Source: Mycocentrospora acerina
Taxonomy: Eukaryota > Ascomycota > Dothideomycetes > Pleosporales
Length of the DNA: 64,000 nucleotides
Assembly (NCBI GenBank): GCA_022701365.1
Contig: JAKUHH010000379.1
Location: 1 to 64,000, forward strand
Direction of reading: 5' to 3'
Numbering within the stretch: position 1 is the stretch's first letter; the number at the start of each line of letters is the position of its first letter. Of this stretch, positions 32,482 through 42,386 are shown one piece after another. Position numbers and translations under genes: made by a program. Under the pieces are notes generated by a model. That model was not told where the DNA came from and did no database searches. It was given only the letters and a program-made list of their open reading frames with translations.

Positions 32482-33507
32482 TCATAGGTCTATATTTCTT
32501 GTCTGCTTCACATGTACTACAACCTTGCCTCTCGCTCTACCTGTTTTCAGCCTTTGAAACGCTTTTGGTGTCTCATCAAACTCGAAAGTGGAATCGATAA
32601 CCGCACGTATCTTGCCGTCTTCCAACCATTCCACAAGTTGCTCGAAGTCAGCTGTATTAGCTTTGGCAACAACGAATGCATACTTCCTTTTTCCGCCTCC
32701 AAGAAAACTGGGGATCAAAAAATTACCCACAAGCTGCATTAGGCTACTCAAATCCATACCCATTCCAACTTGGATGAACTTTCCACCCGGTGCAAGGAAT
32801 GTATGCGATAGTCTGTACAGGTTACTCGGGGATCCTACATTGTCGAGGACCAAATTGAACTTCTGGTCCATGTTTTTTAATTGCTCCACGATTCCGGACA
32901 TTTTGTAGTCAAGAACCTCATCTGCACCTAGTCTCTTGCATAACTCGATATTGCCAGTAGAGCATGACGTCGTGACGTGACATCCAAGTACCTTCGCAAT
33001 CTGTATCGCCACAACGCCAGTCCCTCCAGATCCACCATTGATAAAAATTTTGTCGCCTGGCTTGACATGCAGTTTCATTCCTTGATATGTTGTCATTCCG
33101 ACTACAGCGATTGAAACTACGTCGTCAACCTGCAATCCCTTCGGTACCAGCGCGAGTGCATCTTTTGATACTGGAACAAACTGAGCGAGAGCTCCCTTTC
33201 CAAAAACTCCATCGCAAGAACCATACACGATGTCTCCAATATGGAAAGAGTTGACTTTGGCTCCGATCTCAACGACACGACCACATATATCCATACCAGG
33301 TGTAACGGGCGACCGGAATAATAATTTCGTAAGAAAACCGAGTTGGAGAATTTTGTGTTCGACTGGATTGAGCGCTGTGCTGTAGACTTCCACCAAGACC
33401 TCGCTATCGGAAATCTTTGGTATGGGGACTCCCAATTTGGGTTGAAAGATACTCTTTTCTACAGGACCAACCGGAGATTGAAACTGCCATGCTTTCATTG
33501 TCGTCAT
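32482..33507 (-). CDS. Zinc-type MDR oxidoreductase (quinone reductase/enoyl reductase-like)
   Basis: 341 residues from the ATG at 33507 (MTTMKAWQF), where the family usually begins; the frame stays open 32 codons upstream to 33603, so a longer start is possible. It has the GroES-like N-terminal domain with ALNPVEHKIL and TPGMDICGRVVEIGAKV, and the Rossmann domain with NGGSGGTGVVAIQIAK, the NADPH-binding glycine motif. The C-terminal end (AFQRLKTGRARGKVVV) is typical of quinone oxidoreductase-like MDRs. The catalytic zinc cysteine/histidine set of true alcohol dehydrogenases is not evident, so it is more likely a zinc-free quinone or enone reductase (same superfamily). It is cytosolic. With the DJ-1 and EthD genes downstream it makes a small redox group, but the three are too far apart to claim one transcription unit. 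Confidence 0.92.
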   Translation of the reverse strand: MTTMKAWQFQSPVGPVEKSIFQPKLGVPIPKISDSEVLVEVYSTALNPVEHKILQLGFLTKLLFRSPVTPGMDICGRVVEIGAKVNSFHIGDIVYGSCDGVFGKGALAQFVPVSKDALALVPKGLQVDDVVSIAVVGMTTYQGMKLHVKPGDKIFINGGSGGTGVVAIQIAKVLGCHVTTSCSTGNIELCKRLGADEVLDYKMSGIVEQLKNMDQKFNLVLDNVGSPSNLYRLSHTFLAPGGKFIQVGMGMDLSSLMQLVGNFLIPSFLGGGKRKYAFVVAKANTADFEQLVEWLEDGKIRAVIDSTFEFDETPKAFQRLKTGRARGKVVVHVKQTRNIDL

Positions 33508-33603
33508 TGGAGAGATAAATGGAGTTTTTTTTGGAAAGTATTTGGCAGGGATTAGATTGGGGTAACCGATGCTAGAGATCATGCAGTCTTTCTGGATACT
33601 CAA

Positions 33604-35647
33604 GAATCTTTATCAAAGGCCGTACATCACGAGCTATATAGTTTGTGCTGATCATGACATCAAGTGTGAAATTTAGGAGATAATTGATTCGGAGCCCGAG
33701 ATTTGTCATTTCAGACTAACGAAAAGGTGCCAAGTCAAATTTAACTTATTTTTGTCATCAGAGAGTGCCCACAATAAACAAGCTGCAAAGTAAGCGATGT
33801 TTACCTTTAGCGTGACATGGTTCTTGAAGTAAGGGTAGCCATGGAACTAAGACGATTGAATTCACATTTTGAACTGACATTAGTAATCTAAAATTGAGCT
33901 AATTCAAGAGTTGGCATTTTAAGTAAATCTCTTAGCCTTCGTTACTATTGATAAACCTTAACCAATTTTTTTTCTGTGCAATGCTTGGGATTGATCCGAC
34001 ATTGATCCATCAAAATTCCCAACTACTTTCTGAGATAGTTAATAGCTCCCAAAAAAGGTCTTCTATATCTATCAGCCCCTTCCTTAATATCATTAAATTC
34101 TCTTTGACGCTGCGGTCATTTTGTCTCTAAAAACAAACTTTGAAAAGAACATGAACTTGAATCTTCTTCTCTCTAAATGAGTGTGCTCATTAAACGTAGT
34201 ATAAGTGTAAACAGCAAATGCTGAAGAATTTGAGCAAACACATGGTAACTATAACATACACTTACGAACTACGTCTTGCTGAAATTTTGCTACACAACCT
34301 ATTTCACCGACGATGGCAAAGAAAGAAATTGAACAGCATTGATTCTAATTCAGAAGAATTCAACACAGTGATGGCTGAATACTAGGGCAGTAGAACGTTG
34401 GTGAACCCAATATATTGACATTCATGTCTACTTGCTGGTAGACTATGAATAAAATTGTCAATCATACTTAGCTGTAGTGATCAAAATTAAAAGATTGCTG
34501 ATTGATTTCTGAATGCAATGTAAAGGTACTCATTTATTCTTGTGTTTGCTGCTGAAAACCCTGTGGAATTGATGATGCAGACAGAATTATCATTTTAATC
34601 ACAAAATCCTTTAGAATCATTTAGCATATATTTTTATGCTAACTAATTCTCGTAATTTATTTTGGCGACTATTTGAAATTTAAGCCTTCAGCCTATGGGG
34701 ACGAAATTACTCATTAATGAGCTTGACGCTTTCCTAGAAACATTTGTCAGCAAAATCAGTGTTGATCGATAGCGTACGGGGATTATTAAGTGACTGAACA
34801 TCTACCGGAGGAGCCCTACGGCTAATCTAGATGTTTCTTGGTGGTCAAGGATGCTGGGGCCTGAGATGCTTTGATATGATCTTCAACAATCCGTACCTAT
34901 GCCCTAAAGAAGTAAAGCCTATGAAAAGAAATGCTTGCATTGAAAACAGATCCATAACACATAGGCTACATCCATATGGATACAAAAGGTTCATGAATAT
35001 CTTTGAAAACGAATCTTACTCAAACAAATAAACCGCTGAAATAAAGGTGATATATAAATAATAGGTTAGCCTTCCGGATTAGTAAGGTTGTAAAGAGTCC
35101 TAACACACTACCCAAGTTATGAAGGCTAGTTGATTGGCAATCAGTGCTTTGGCAACTCTTCGGATTTAATGAACATACGATCATCTCCGTCATAATTCGC
35201 TACTTCAATTGCATAAAGTCCGGACTTTCGTGTTGCAGCAGGAAAAGAGTCTAACGAATTTTGAATGGCGAGGCGTGCCTGATTAGGACTAGCTTGATAA
35301 TGTCCGGAACACTAACTGTGTTAAGCTAGCATGCATACAAAAATTGCGGACTTACAGCGAAATGCGTTTTGATTGGGCAGGCTAGATAAATCTTCGAGTT
35401 CAAGGAAGCAAAGTAGATTCCACTCCACGACTATGTGATTGAGTATCTTGGTACAATGAAGATAAGCGTACATCATATAAAGTTACAGTTGTAAATATTC
35501 ATCAATATAAGTTCACCATATTCTAAAATTTGAGGATTTATCACGAGTTTGAATTGAATACATAGAGTGTAGCATCTCTAAAGATGTTCTCATTTACCTG
35601 CCAGGCAAAAAGTACTCTACAATAGGATATCTATTGATAGTTTTGTT
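33604..35647. other. Intergenic, 2.0 kb
   Basis: No gene, repeat or RNA recognised. Open frames at 33948-34130 (+) and 34831-35031 (+) are short and featureless. Confidence 0.5.
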
Positions 35648-36429
35648 TCAGGATTTAGCTTCTGGGGTTTTAATCAGCTTAGCAAGAACTTCACCAATGA
35701 CTACCGCACTGGGAGGGTTTTGCCCTGTGACCAGTTTGCCATATTTGCCACTTATGACCACGTTGATACCAAAGAGTTCATCTGCCTTCTCATAAATCCC
35801 ACCATGACTTGTAAGTGTATCCTCTAGTGAAAATGGCATTGCACTAGTAAAATTATAGGCGTCCTCCTCAGCGTTAGAGAAGCCCGTAACAGTCTGACCT
35901 TTCACCATGTACGTCCCATCCGTGAGTTTTACGTTCACAAGAGCCGCTGGCCCATGGCAAACGGCTGAAACAATCTTTCCAGACTCGTAGAATTTCCGAA
36001 TGAGTGCTTGAGAGTCGTTATCGACGGCGAGATCGAACATCGCTGTAAAAGTCTGATTAAATAAAACTGCCACTATCTTATTGTAGCAAGTGAGAAACAC
36101 TCACGCCCATGACCGCCAACATAAAATACGCCTATGAATTCGGCGTGTCTTTTGAGCATGGAATCAAGTCGCTCAGTGTTTTTCCACAGATGTCCCTTTT
36201 GATTCAAAAACTCTTGGCATTCCTTGTCCTCCTTGGAATCCTCAATGGAGTATGGATCGATTGGAGCCTCGCCGCCTTTGGGGGAAGCAACAACAAGATC
36301 TACATGAGGGGCAAGCGCCTTGTACGGATGAACGAATTCAGAGAGGTACCATCCGGTTTTGGTACCCTTCAAAGTGGGAAGATTATCCTGAGATGTGAGA
36401 ACGACGAGAAGCTTGGGACGTAATGACAT
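35648..36429 (-). CDS. DJ-1/PfpI family protein (HSP31-like glyoxalase III/chaperone)
   Basis: Two exons (36429-36105, 36042-35648; 62-nt intron, GTGAGT donor) give 239 residues. The splice rebuilds FYVGGHGPMFDLAVD, the conserved loop of the HSP31 branch. The catalytic cysteine sits in the nucleophile elbow SAVCHGPAAL, with the partner glutamate in SPKGGEAPIDPYS. HSP31-type proteins convert methylglyoxal to lactate and protect proteins in stress, and act in the cytosol. The length and the DPYS insertion agree with this branch rather than with bacterial PfpI proteases. The gene is complete and is transcribed divergently from the EthD gene at 36898, with about 470 bases between the two starts, so they may share regulation. 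Confidence 0.93.
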
Positions 36430-36897
36430 GGCTAACGAAAAAACAACTTGAAAGTTGTGAAAAGAAAAGATTGGTTGATAAACAAACGGGGAAACTCCTT
36501 TAAATCATTGGTTTTTAAGACCCATCCCAAGATGTTATGGCTTCTTTGAATGATGACTTAGTATACTTCTCGTGTTCATGCATCAGTTTTCAATCTACTG
36601 CAACTTTCGGCGCCGACACACCGCTTGAAAATATATCTGACTGATTAAGTATTGACTAGGAAGTACCACCTGAATGGCGATAAGACAACAATTTTTAGGG
36701 TAATTTGTGGGCCATCGGTTTTACATGACATCCTCTGTAAAGGGCCGACTACTTCTGACTGATTGATAAGATTGGCACTGCCCACTTGGCTGACGCAAAA
36801 AGTCCTCCTCAAGCTACTCTCATCGTTCAAAACTCAACTCAAAATTAAGAATCCAAACACAGTTCAAAATTTAAGCTCTTTATTTTCCACTCTCGCA

Positions 36898-37212
36898 ATG
36901 ACAGTCACTGTCACTGTTGTGTTCCCAAACGATCCAGATGCAAAATACGACATTGAATACTACCTCAATACCCATATGCCACTCGTCGAGTCTCGTTGGA
37001 AGAAGTATGGTGTGAGGAGTTGGTCTGTGACTAAATTCTACGACAATATGGACGGCTCGCCCTCTATCTACAAATTCGGATCTGTTGTTGTGTGGGACAA
37101 TGTAGAGCAAATCAAGGATGCTTTTGATGGACCAGAAGCATCGGAAATTATGACAGACGTTTCAAATTTCAGTAATAAGCAAGCTATATTCTTGATCGGC
37201 AAGCTTTTGTAA
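36898..37212 (+). CDS. Small cytosolic EthD-family protein
   Basis: 104 residues, single exon, from the ATG at 36898 ([11 protein letters not shown]). The frame is open further upstream to 36763, but the extra residues resemble leader sequence, not protein. The whole protein is one EthD-type dimeric alpha-beta barrel: [20 protein letters not shown] and [18 protein letters not shown] match the conserved 'yYl..H.pl....w...G' strand-helix unit, and the end ([20 protein letters not shown]) the last strand. Members act in ether degradation or in anthraquinone/aromatic decarboxylation, but many are uncharacterised. It shares no obvious sequence with the secreted EthD-like protein at 2.75 kb beyond the fold. 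The divergent arrangement with the DJ-1 gene suggests joint response to reactive aldehydes or quinones (inference). Confidence 0.9.
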   Translation: MTVTVTVVFPNDPDAKYDIEYYLNTHMPLVESRWKKYGVRSWSVTKFYDNMDGSPSIYKFGSVVVWDNVEQIKDAFDGPEASEIMTDVSNFSNKQAIFLIGKLL

Positions 37213-37849
37213 AGAGATCAAGTTGCTGCTACTTGGTGAAGACGCCAATATTTGTAGATAATATTATTGAACTTCGGTTCTTCAAAAAATTTGAAATTTC
37301 AACCATGACAGAGAGCCTAGGAACAAGTTTCACGTATTTCAAAATTTCAAAGATCAATCTCAATGCAGGATCCCTAATAACATTAGTTTTCTTATCTATA
37401 TCACTACGCAGATTATTCTGAAAACTGATGCAACATAATTATTTCAAATAGCGATTAAGCAGACATTCAAAGGTCGAAGTCGGCAATATATTAAAATTTG
37501 TTGTTTTCTCTAGATAGCAATATTTTCTCTAAATTCTGACTCGTTGTTTTGAATGCTCTTAGTTAGATGGCATTCAGCAGATACGTGAAAAATCGGTAAG
37601 AGTGAAGAGTATTCAAAAAAAGGACACTTCAACATCATCGTATGAACAGTGCTGTTTAAATCTATGTATCTCGTGGCTGATGTGGAAGCTTATTGTGCTT
37701 TTTTAAGTTCTTAGATGAATGTTTTGAACCTAAAACGTAAGAAAAATTTAAATTTAGTAATCAAAGTTGAGTTATCAGAGAAAGAGAAAAGAAAACATAT
37801 TATTCCATGAGCCTATCTGCAAAGCAATCAGTCGTGTTTTAAATTTGCT

Positions 37850-38660
37850 GAACCTCTACCTCGTGTGGAACTATCCTCTTTACTGATCAATAGAGGTTAT
37901 TAGAAAGGCTGCAAAGCACTACACCAACAGGAGGACAAAACTCAGCTATGAAATTACTAGTCTATGCAAAACACAAGTACAACGAGAAAATAGAGTAGAG
38001 TTTAAGTACATACTAGGACACTGATAAAAATAAAGGAAATAGCTATGCTAATAGTTTAGCAAAAGCAGGCCTTAAGCACAAAAAAAGAGAAGAGATAATT
38101 AGTTCTTCATGCTACTTAAATCATAAACTACAGAATAAAAAACTAGATAGTAAGAAGCTAAATATAAAGAAAAAGGCAAAAGCTTTTATAGTAATACCAA
38201 AGACTAACCTACATTTCTGCTTAAAGTAAAGTCTCTGCTATTTCTTAGGCTAATAAAAGCAGTTTACTACTAGCTTAAGCTAGAAAAAGGCTTCCTTAAG
38301 TCTTCTTTAAAGGCTATAGGCGAAGATGTTAAAACAAGCATACTTTAATGACTGTAATTTATTATGTTCACCTAAGCACTTACCTTTTGTTAAGAACCTG
38401 TTCTGTACTTAATCTTAGTAGTTAATAACCTTCTAATACTTGTATAAATATAGAACAGGTTTAAGGTTAGTTCTTAAGGATAGAGTGAGTTTAAGGAAAT
38501 AAGGTTAGTTTAATGCACATATCTAAGATACACTATAATTAAAGGTAAGAAACAATAAGTAGACTAATTAATAAGGTTAAATATATTACTATAAGGGTAG
38601 TGTTCTTACTAATTATATACTTAGCTTATAGTGTAGTACCAATTATAATGTTTAGTGTAC
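37850..38660 (+). mobile_element. RIP-degraded non-LTR retrotransposon fragment (RNase H region)
   Basis: An AT-biased block in which the frame starting at 38023 still reads DKNKGNSYANSLAKAG, the end of a type I RNase H domain ('GH....GNe.AD.LAK.G') as found in fungal Tad-type LINEs. Just upstream, in a neighbouring frame, VEFKYILGH supplies the preceding strand and the GH, so a frameshift separates them. Numerous stops elsewhere show the element is dead. Confidence 0.65.
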
Positions 38661-38791
38661 TAATTACACTAATTACACTAAGCACTGAGCACGTCACGTG
38701 ACTTAGGCTGCTCAGTTATGATAAGGCTGGGTGATTGGTCAGGACGCACCCCTTGACTAACCTGGTCTTAACACCTTTATACTCTAAATAC

Positions 38792-39186
38792 TGTCATCCT
38801 GAATGTGTATTGGCAGGTGTGCAAGCACGTGAGCACTCAACTCCTATATAGTCTCCGAGTCTTCTTGTAACGACGCAGGTTATAAGAGAGTGATCCGAAT
38901 ACGGTCTGAAGTGTCCACTATAAGGCATATAGGAGTGCTAAGACTAGAGGGTAACTAAAGATACTATTCTCTACACCTATAGGTCTTGTATAAAAGGATA
39001 CAGAAAAACTACTCTACAAAGCTACACAGACTGCCCCCCTTATATATCTCTTCCTAGGGTTGCTATCTGAGGCGAGTACGAATTAGGTGGCTATTAGATA
39101 GGTTTTGGTTGACTCAGAGGTAATAATAGGATGTGACGTTGTGAACGTTACACTTCTAATACTAATAATACAACAAGTTCCTCCTG
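38792..39186 (+). repeat. Dispersed repeat R2, copy interrupted by a solo LTR
   Basis: TGTCATCCTGAATGTG...GCAAGCACGTGAGCACTC...CTATATAGTCTCCGAGT before the LTR, and CTAATAATACAACAAGTTCC after it, exactly in register with the uninterrupted copy at 6331-6434. Confidence 0.8.
38861..39157 (+). mobile_element. Solo LTR with perfect 5-bp target-site duplication
   Basis: A 287-bp LTR (38866-39152) runs from TGTAACGACGCAGG to GTTGTGAACGTTACA, with the 6-bp inverted ends TGTAAC/GTTACA. It is bracketed by the identical 5-mers CTTCT (38861-38865, 39153-39157). The related sequence at 6331-6434 shows the site without the insertion. A diverged partial relative lies at 1508-1731. No internal retrotransposon region is left. 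Confidence 0.92.
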
Positions 39187-39189
39187 ATT

Positions 39190-39600
39190 GTTCACTTTTA
39201 AATACTTTAAATAAGAGAGAAAATAACTTTAATAGAGATAGGTTGGCTTACACTAGCTGCTAATTTTAATGCTTAAATTGAGCAAAAAGCTTTAGTAAAG
39301 AATTTTATTTTAAATGGAGACAGTTATATTAAAACATTGACTTGCTACAGGAGACTTAACTTAAAGGTCTACAATTATAACAAAACCCCTATTTTTAAAC
39401 TCTATATTTAGTATCACAACACAGTAAGAGCACTACTACTGTTTTATTAGGCTTCTAAGGCTTAAGCAAAGAGGACTTAGTCTAGGAAGGAAAAACAGCG
39501 CCTTAAGGACTAATGTCTGCATAGGCATTGTTTTCCTTAGTCTACCTAATTAGAAAGATTATTGAAAAATTAATTAAGAAAAAAGGTTTTTAAGAATAAA
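39190..39600. repeat. AT-rich repeat remnant
   Basis: TpA-rich, gene-free sequence. Its part 39427-39515 matches 4075-4162 in inverted orientation, so it belongs to the same repeat family as the left graveyard. Confidence 0.65.
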
Positions 39601-40175
39601 AACAAATTTCCTGAGACAATTTGTTGATACTTCAGATCCACCAGAGTACAGATGGTAAAGTACAATAATTTATGACATAAATATATTCATAGTCATGTGA
39701 GCGAACGAGTGATATTGCATGATAGTATGTTAATGCCTGAAAACAGCCAATCTCAATCTTATGTCACTTAAATTACAGTCACCATGATAGTTATTGTGGT
39801 TGGTATTTGTTAGAATATTTAGTTGCACGTGATCCTGTTGGCTACATTTTGTACGTATGACATGTATCGGCACATGAGCAGTCCGCATTTCTTGATTCTC
39901 CTATTCCAAATCTTATCTTTCCTTCGTATCCAATTACTTCCTTCGTTAAGTTGCCTCGCAGATATCCATTGCTTGCAGAAGCTGACAGCCTTGGTAATGT
40001 GTGAATTTTGATGTAACGCGCTAGATGTTGGTTTCCAAGCCAGTCTAGAAAGAGGTTAATGCATGCCAAGCACTTTCGGTCCCTGGCAATGGTGGCCACA
40101 CCGCATGCGTCTGCTAGCTGCACTCTCGATTCTCCTTTCCACAAACAAGTAACGAGAAAATAAGTAAACAGGAAA

Positions 40176-41664
40176 ATGGTGAATAGAGGCAAGCCCTCAA
40201 AAGATTGCTTTCCATGCAGGAAAAGAAAACTCCGAGTAGGTCAATAACTGAAACGTGTGGTTGGTATATGGGTCTTCTCGCTCCGGAGTACTGACATTAA
40301 TGAAGTGCGATTTACGATCGGAAGGTTGCGGCCAGTGTCAGAGAGCAAATTTGTTGTGCCACGGCTTTCGGGACTCGGTAGAACTAGCCTTCCGCGATGA
40401 GACGCATTCCACCAAGCAGAAGGCGTTGGCCCGTCGAAATGTTTTATATGCGACAGAGCCATCTACATTACAACTGGGTTGGGATGTCCGCTCTAGACAG
40501 GCATTTCTGTCTATCTATGTAACTGGGCTGTCACGTAACTGTGACTCTCTAGTTCATCTCTATACTCGCTCTTCTACTTTGGATAGCTTGTCCATAGCCG
40601 TCGATGCAGTCAGTCTGGCTTTCATGTCAATCCAACTCAATAGTCCAGAAATCCAGAGTTTAGCAACAGAAAAGTATGTATGTGCAATTCGCAATCTAGC
40701 TCAAGCCTTACGGGATCCTCGTACATTGACTAGCGACGACACACTTCAGTCCGTATTGCTCCTCGATCTTTACGAAAAGATGATTTACCGGAACACTCAC
40801 AAACTAACTTCATGGATGAGTCACATTCGAGGTGCGATGACCTTAGTCAAGGCGCGCGGATCTGAGAACCTTTCGAGTTCGACAGCGTGTGAGCTTGCTA
40901 CTCGCGTGGTGAACACTTTGACCATTAGTTGCGGAACAACTTTTAGTCCCTTACCTGAGGAACTAATTTTAGTACGTTCAAGTCTCGATCAGTTTGTTCA
41001 TGACGTCAAATGGAGTTTCATGGGTTTGTTACTCGAAGTTGTTAATCTGCGTAACGACAATCACAATGGCAAAGTAGCCTACTTAGCTGAGACCGCGGAA
41101 AAGGCCAGGGCAATCGACGATAAACTCAATTCAATACACATGGCGATGCAACGGTCCCATTTGACACAACATGTATACGTAGTCGACAATTGTTCACAGG
41201 TCTTTGATCACTATTACGATCTCTATCCGACCCATTCCCTTACTCAAGTCTGGAATGCAATTCGGCTGATGCGACTTGACATGAGCAAAATCATCCAAGA
41301 GCATAGTCGCAACCATAACCCTGAGCTCGAATTTATTACTATCAAAACTATTAGCGAAATATCTAGAGAGATTTGCGCAGCAGTACCGCAGTTTGTTCTC
41401 TCAGAGGCTCGACCGGAGAATATGATACCTTTCACGCCTTTGCAAAAATTACAATGTAGCACGTTACTTCCTCCACTTTATCTTGCCTGCCAGCTCTCCA
41501 CTGATGGTCACATGCGATACTGGATTCAGAATATGATGGAACATATGGCCGAGACAGGAAATATGAAAATAGCCAAGGATGTTGTCGACATTTTGCGAAA
41601 GAATCCAGACACAGACCATTGGGTTATTTATGCCATGACTGGATGCTATGCACTTGCGGCATAG
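40176..41664 (+). CDS. Zn2Cys6 fungal transcription factor
   Basis: Two exons (40176-40235 and 40306-41664; 70-nt intron, GTAGGT donor) give 472 residues. The short first exon encodes MVNRGKPSKDCFPCRKRKLR and the second continues CDLRSEGCGQCQRANLLCHG. Together they make the complete C-x2-C-x6-C zinc cluster, which neither exon has alone. The C-terminal part is a helical fungal-specific regulatory domain with SMS-like features: TLQSVLLLDLYEKM, WMSHIRGAMTLVKARG (a hallmark 'H..Ga..Ll..RG' motif), and a long tail. It is a nuclear regulator of unknown targets. The adjacent OYE gene is broken and the next intact genes are more than 3 kb away, so this factor may have lost its cluster. Confidence 0.93.
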
Positions 41665-41869
41665 TGAAAAAGTAAAGTTTAAGTTTTTTGCTAATTCGAT
41701 TCTAAGCGTCGTTGTAAACTGCAAAGTTCTTGACAATCGCATCGAAAAATCATAGCAATAATTTTCAATCAGTAATAACTTAAATCATGATACTGTTATG
41801 CTTTCATACGTTTTTAAAAATTATATTCGTGTTTAAAACAGGAATTCTATTTATAATCGAAGAGAAAAA

Positions 41870-42386
41870 TCAACTGCACAATGCCTCTCTTATTGGGGAC
41901 GGTGCAATAGAAGGAGAGAAAAATCCTCTGCCTCCTACACCAGCAGGACTTTGACGACCCGGATGGCCAATCTGAACAAGAGTAGGTATGCCATGGTGTT
42001 GGGAGGCAAGAGCCCAACGTGTCCAGGCATCGCGTGTAACCTGTGATATAGAGGACCCTAGTGCGACCGACCCAGGAGGACCTTTGTGCAAAGTTGAAAC
42101 TTCCACATTGCCTGATTAAACTTAGAGGTAGAATACTGCACCACAAATTTGGAAGATGATACACCGGTAAAAAATACTTCCCCAGCCTCCAGAACCCCAT
42201 CTTGCGTACAGTGTCACAAATTTATCGTCTGGATTAGAGTCTGCTGCCATATCTTCGGCCACTGCCGCCTAATCACATTAGACGAGGCATCAAACTGGCA
42301 TTAACTATCATGCCTACCTTTACGAGTCGGTTTTTGAAGACAAGCCCTGAGGGCATCTCAAACGAAGAGCTGAGTTTAGAAGGCAT
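41870..42386 (-). pseudogene. Truncated, frameshifted NADH:flavin oxidoreductase (Old Yellow Enzyme family)
   Basis: Reading from the ATG at 42386: SSSFEMPSGLVFKNRLVK, an intron (42317-42269, GTAGGC donor), then AAVAEDMAADSNPDD...RWGSGGWG, a second intron, and GNVEVSTLHKG ... HHGIPTLVQIGHPGRQSP, GRGFFSPSIAPSPI. These are the consecutive N-terminal blocks of fungal OYE-type oxidoreductases, including the KNRLVKA and QI.HPGRQ FMN-site segments. A run of six T just before the second intron shifts the frame by one, and a stop follows SPIREALCS at about residue 140 of a protein normally near 400. No later OYE segment can be found to the left. The gene cannot make a working enzyme. Confidence 0.88.

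Noticed and set aside
41847..42200. 117-codon frame in the OYE remnant
   Set aside because: It runs through an intron and in the wrong frame; the OYE blocks are in a different frame.
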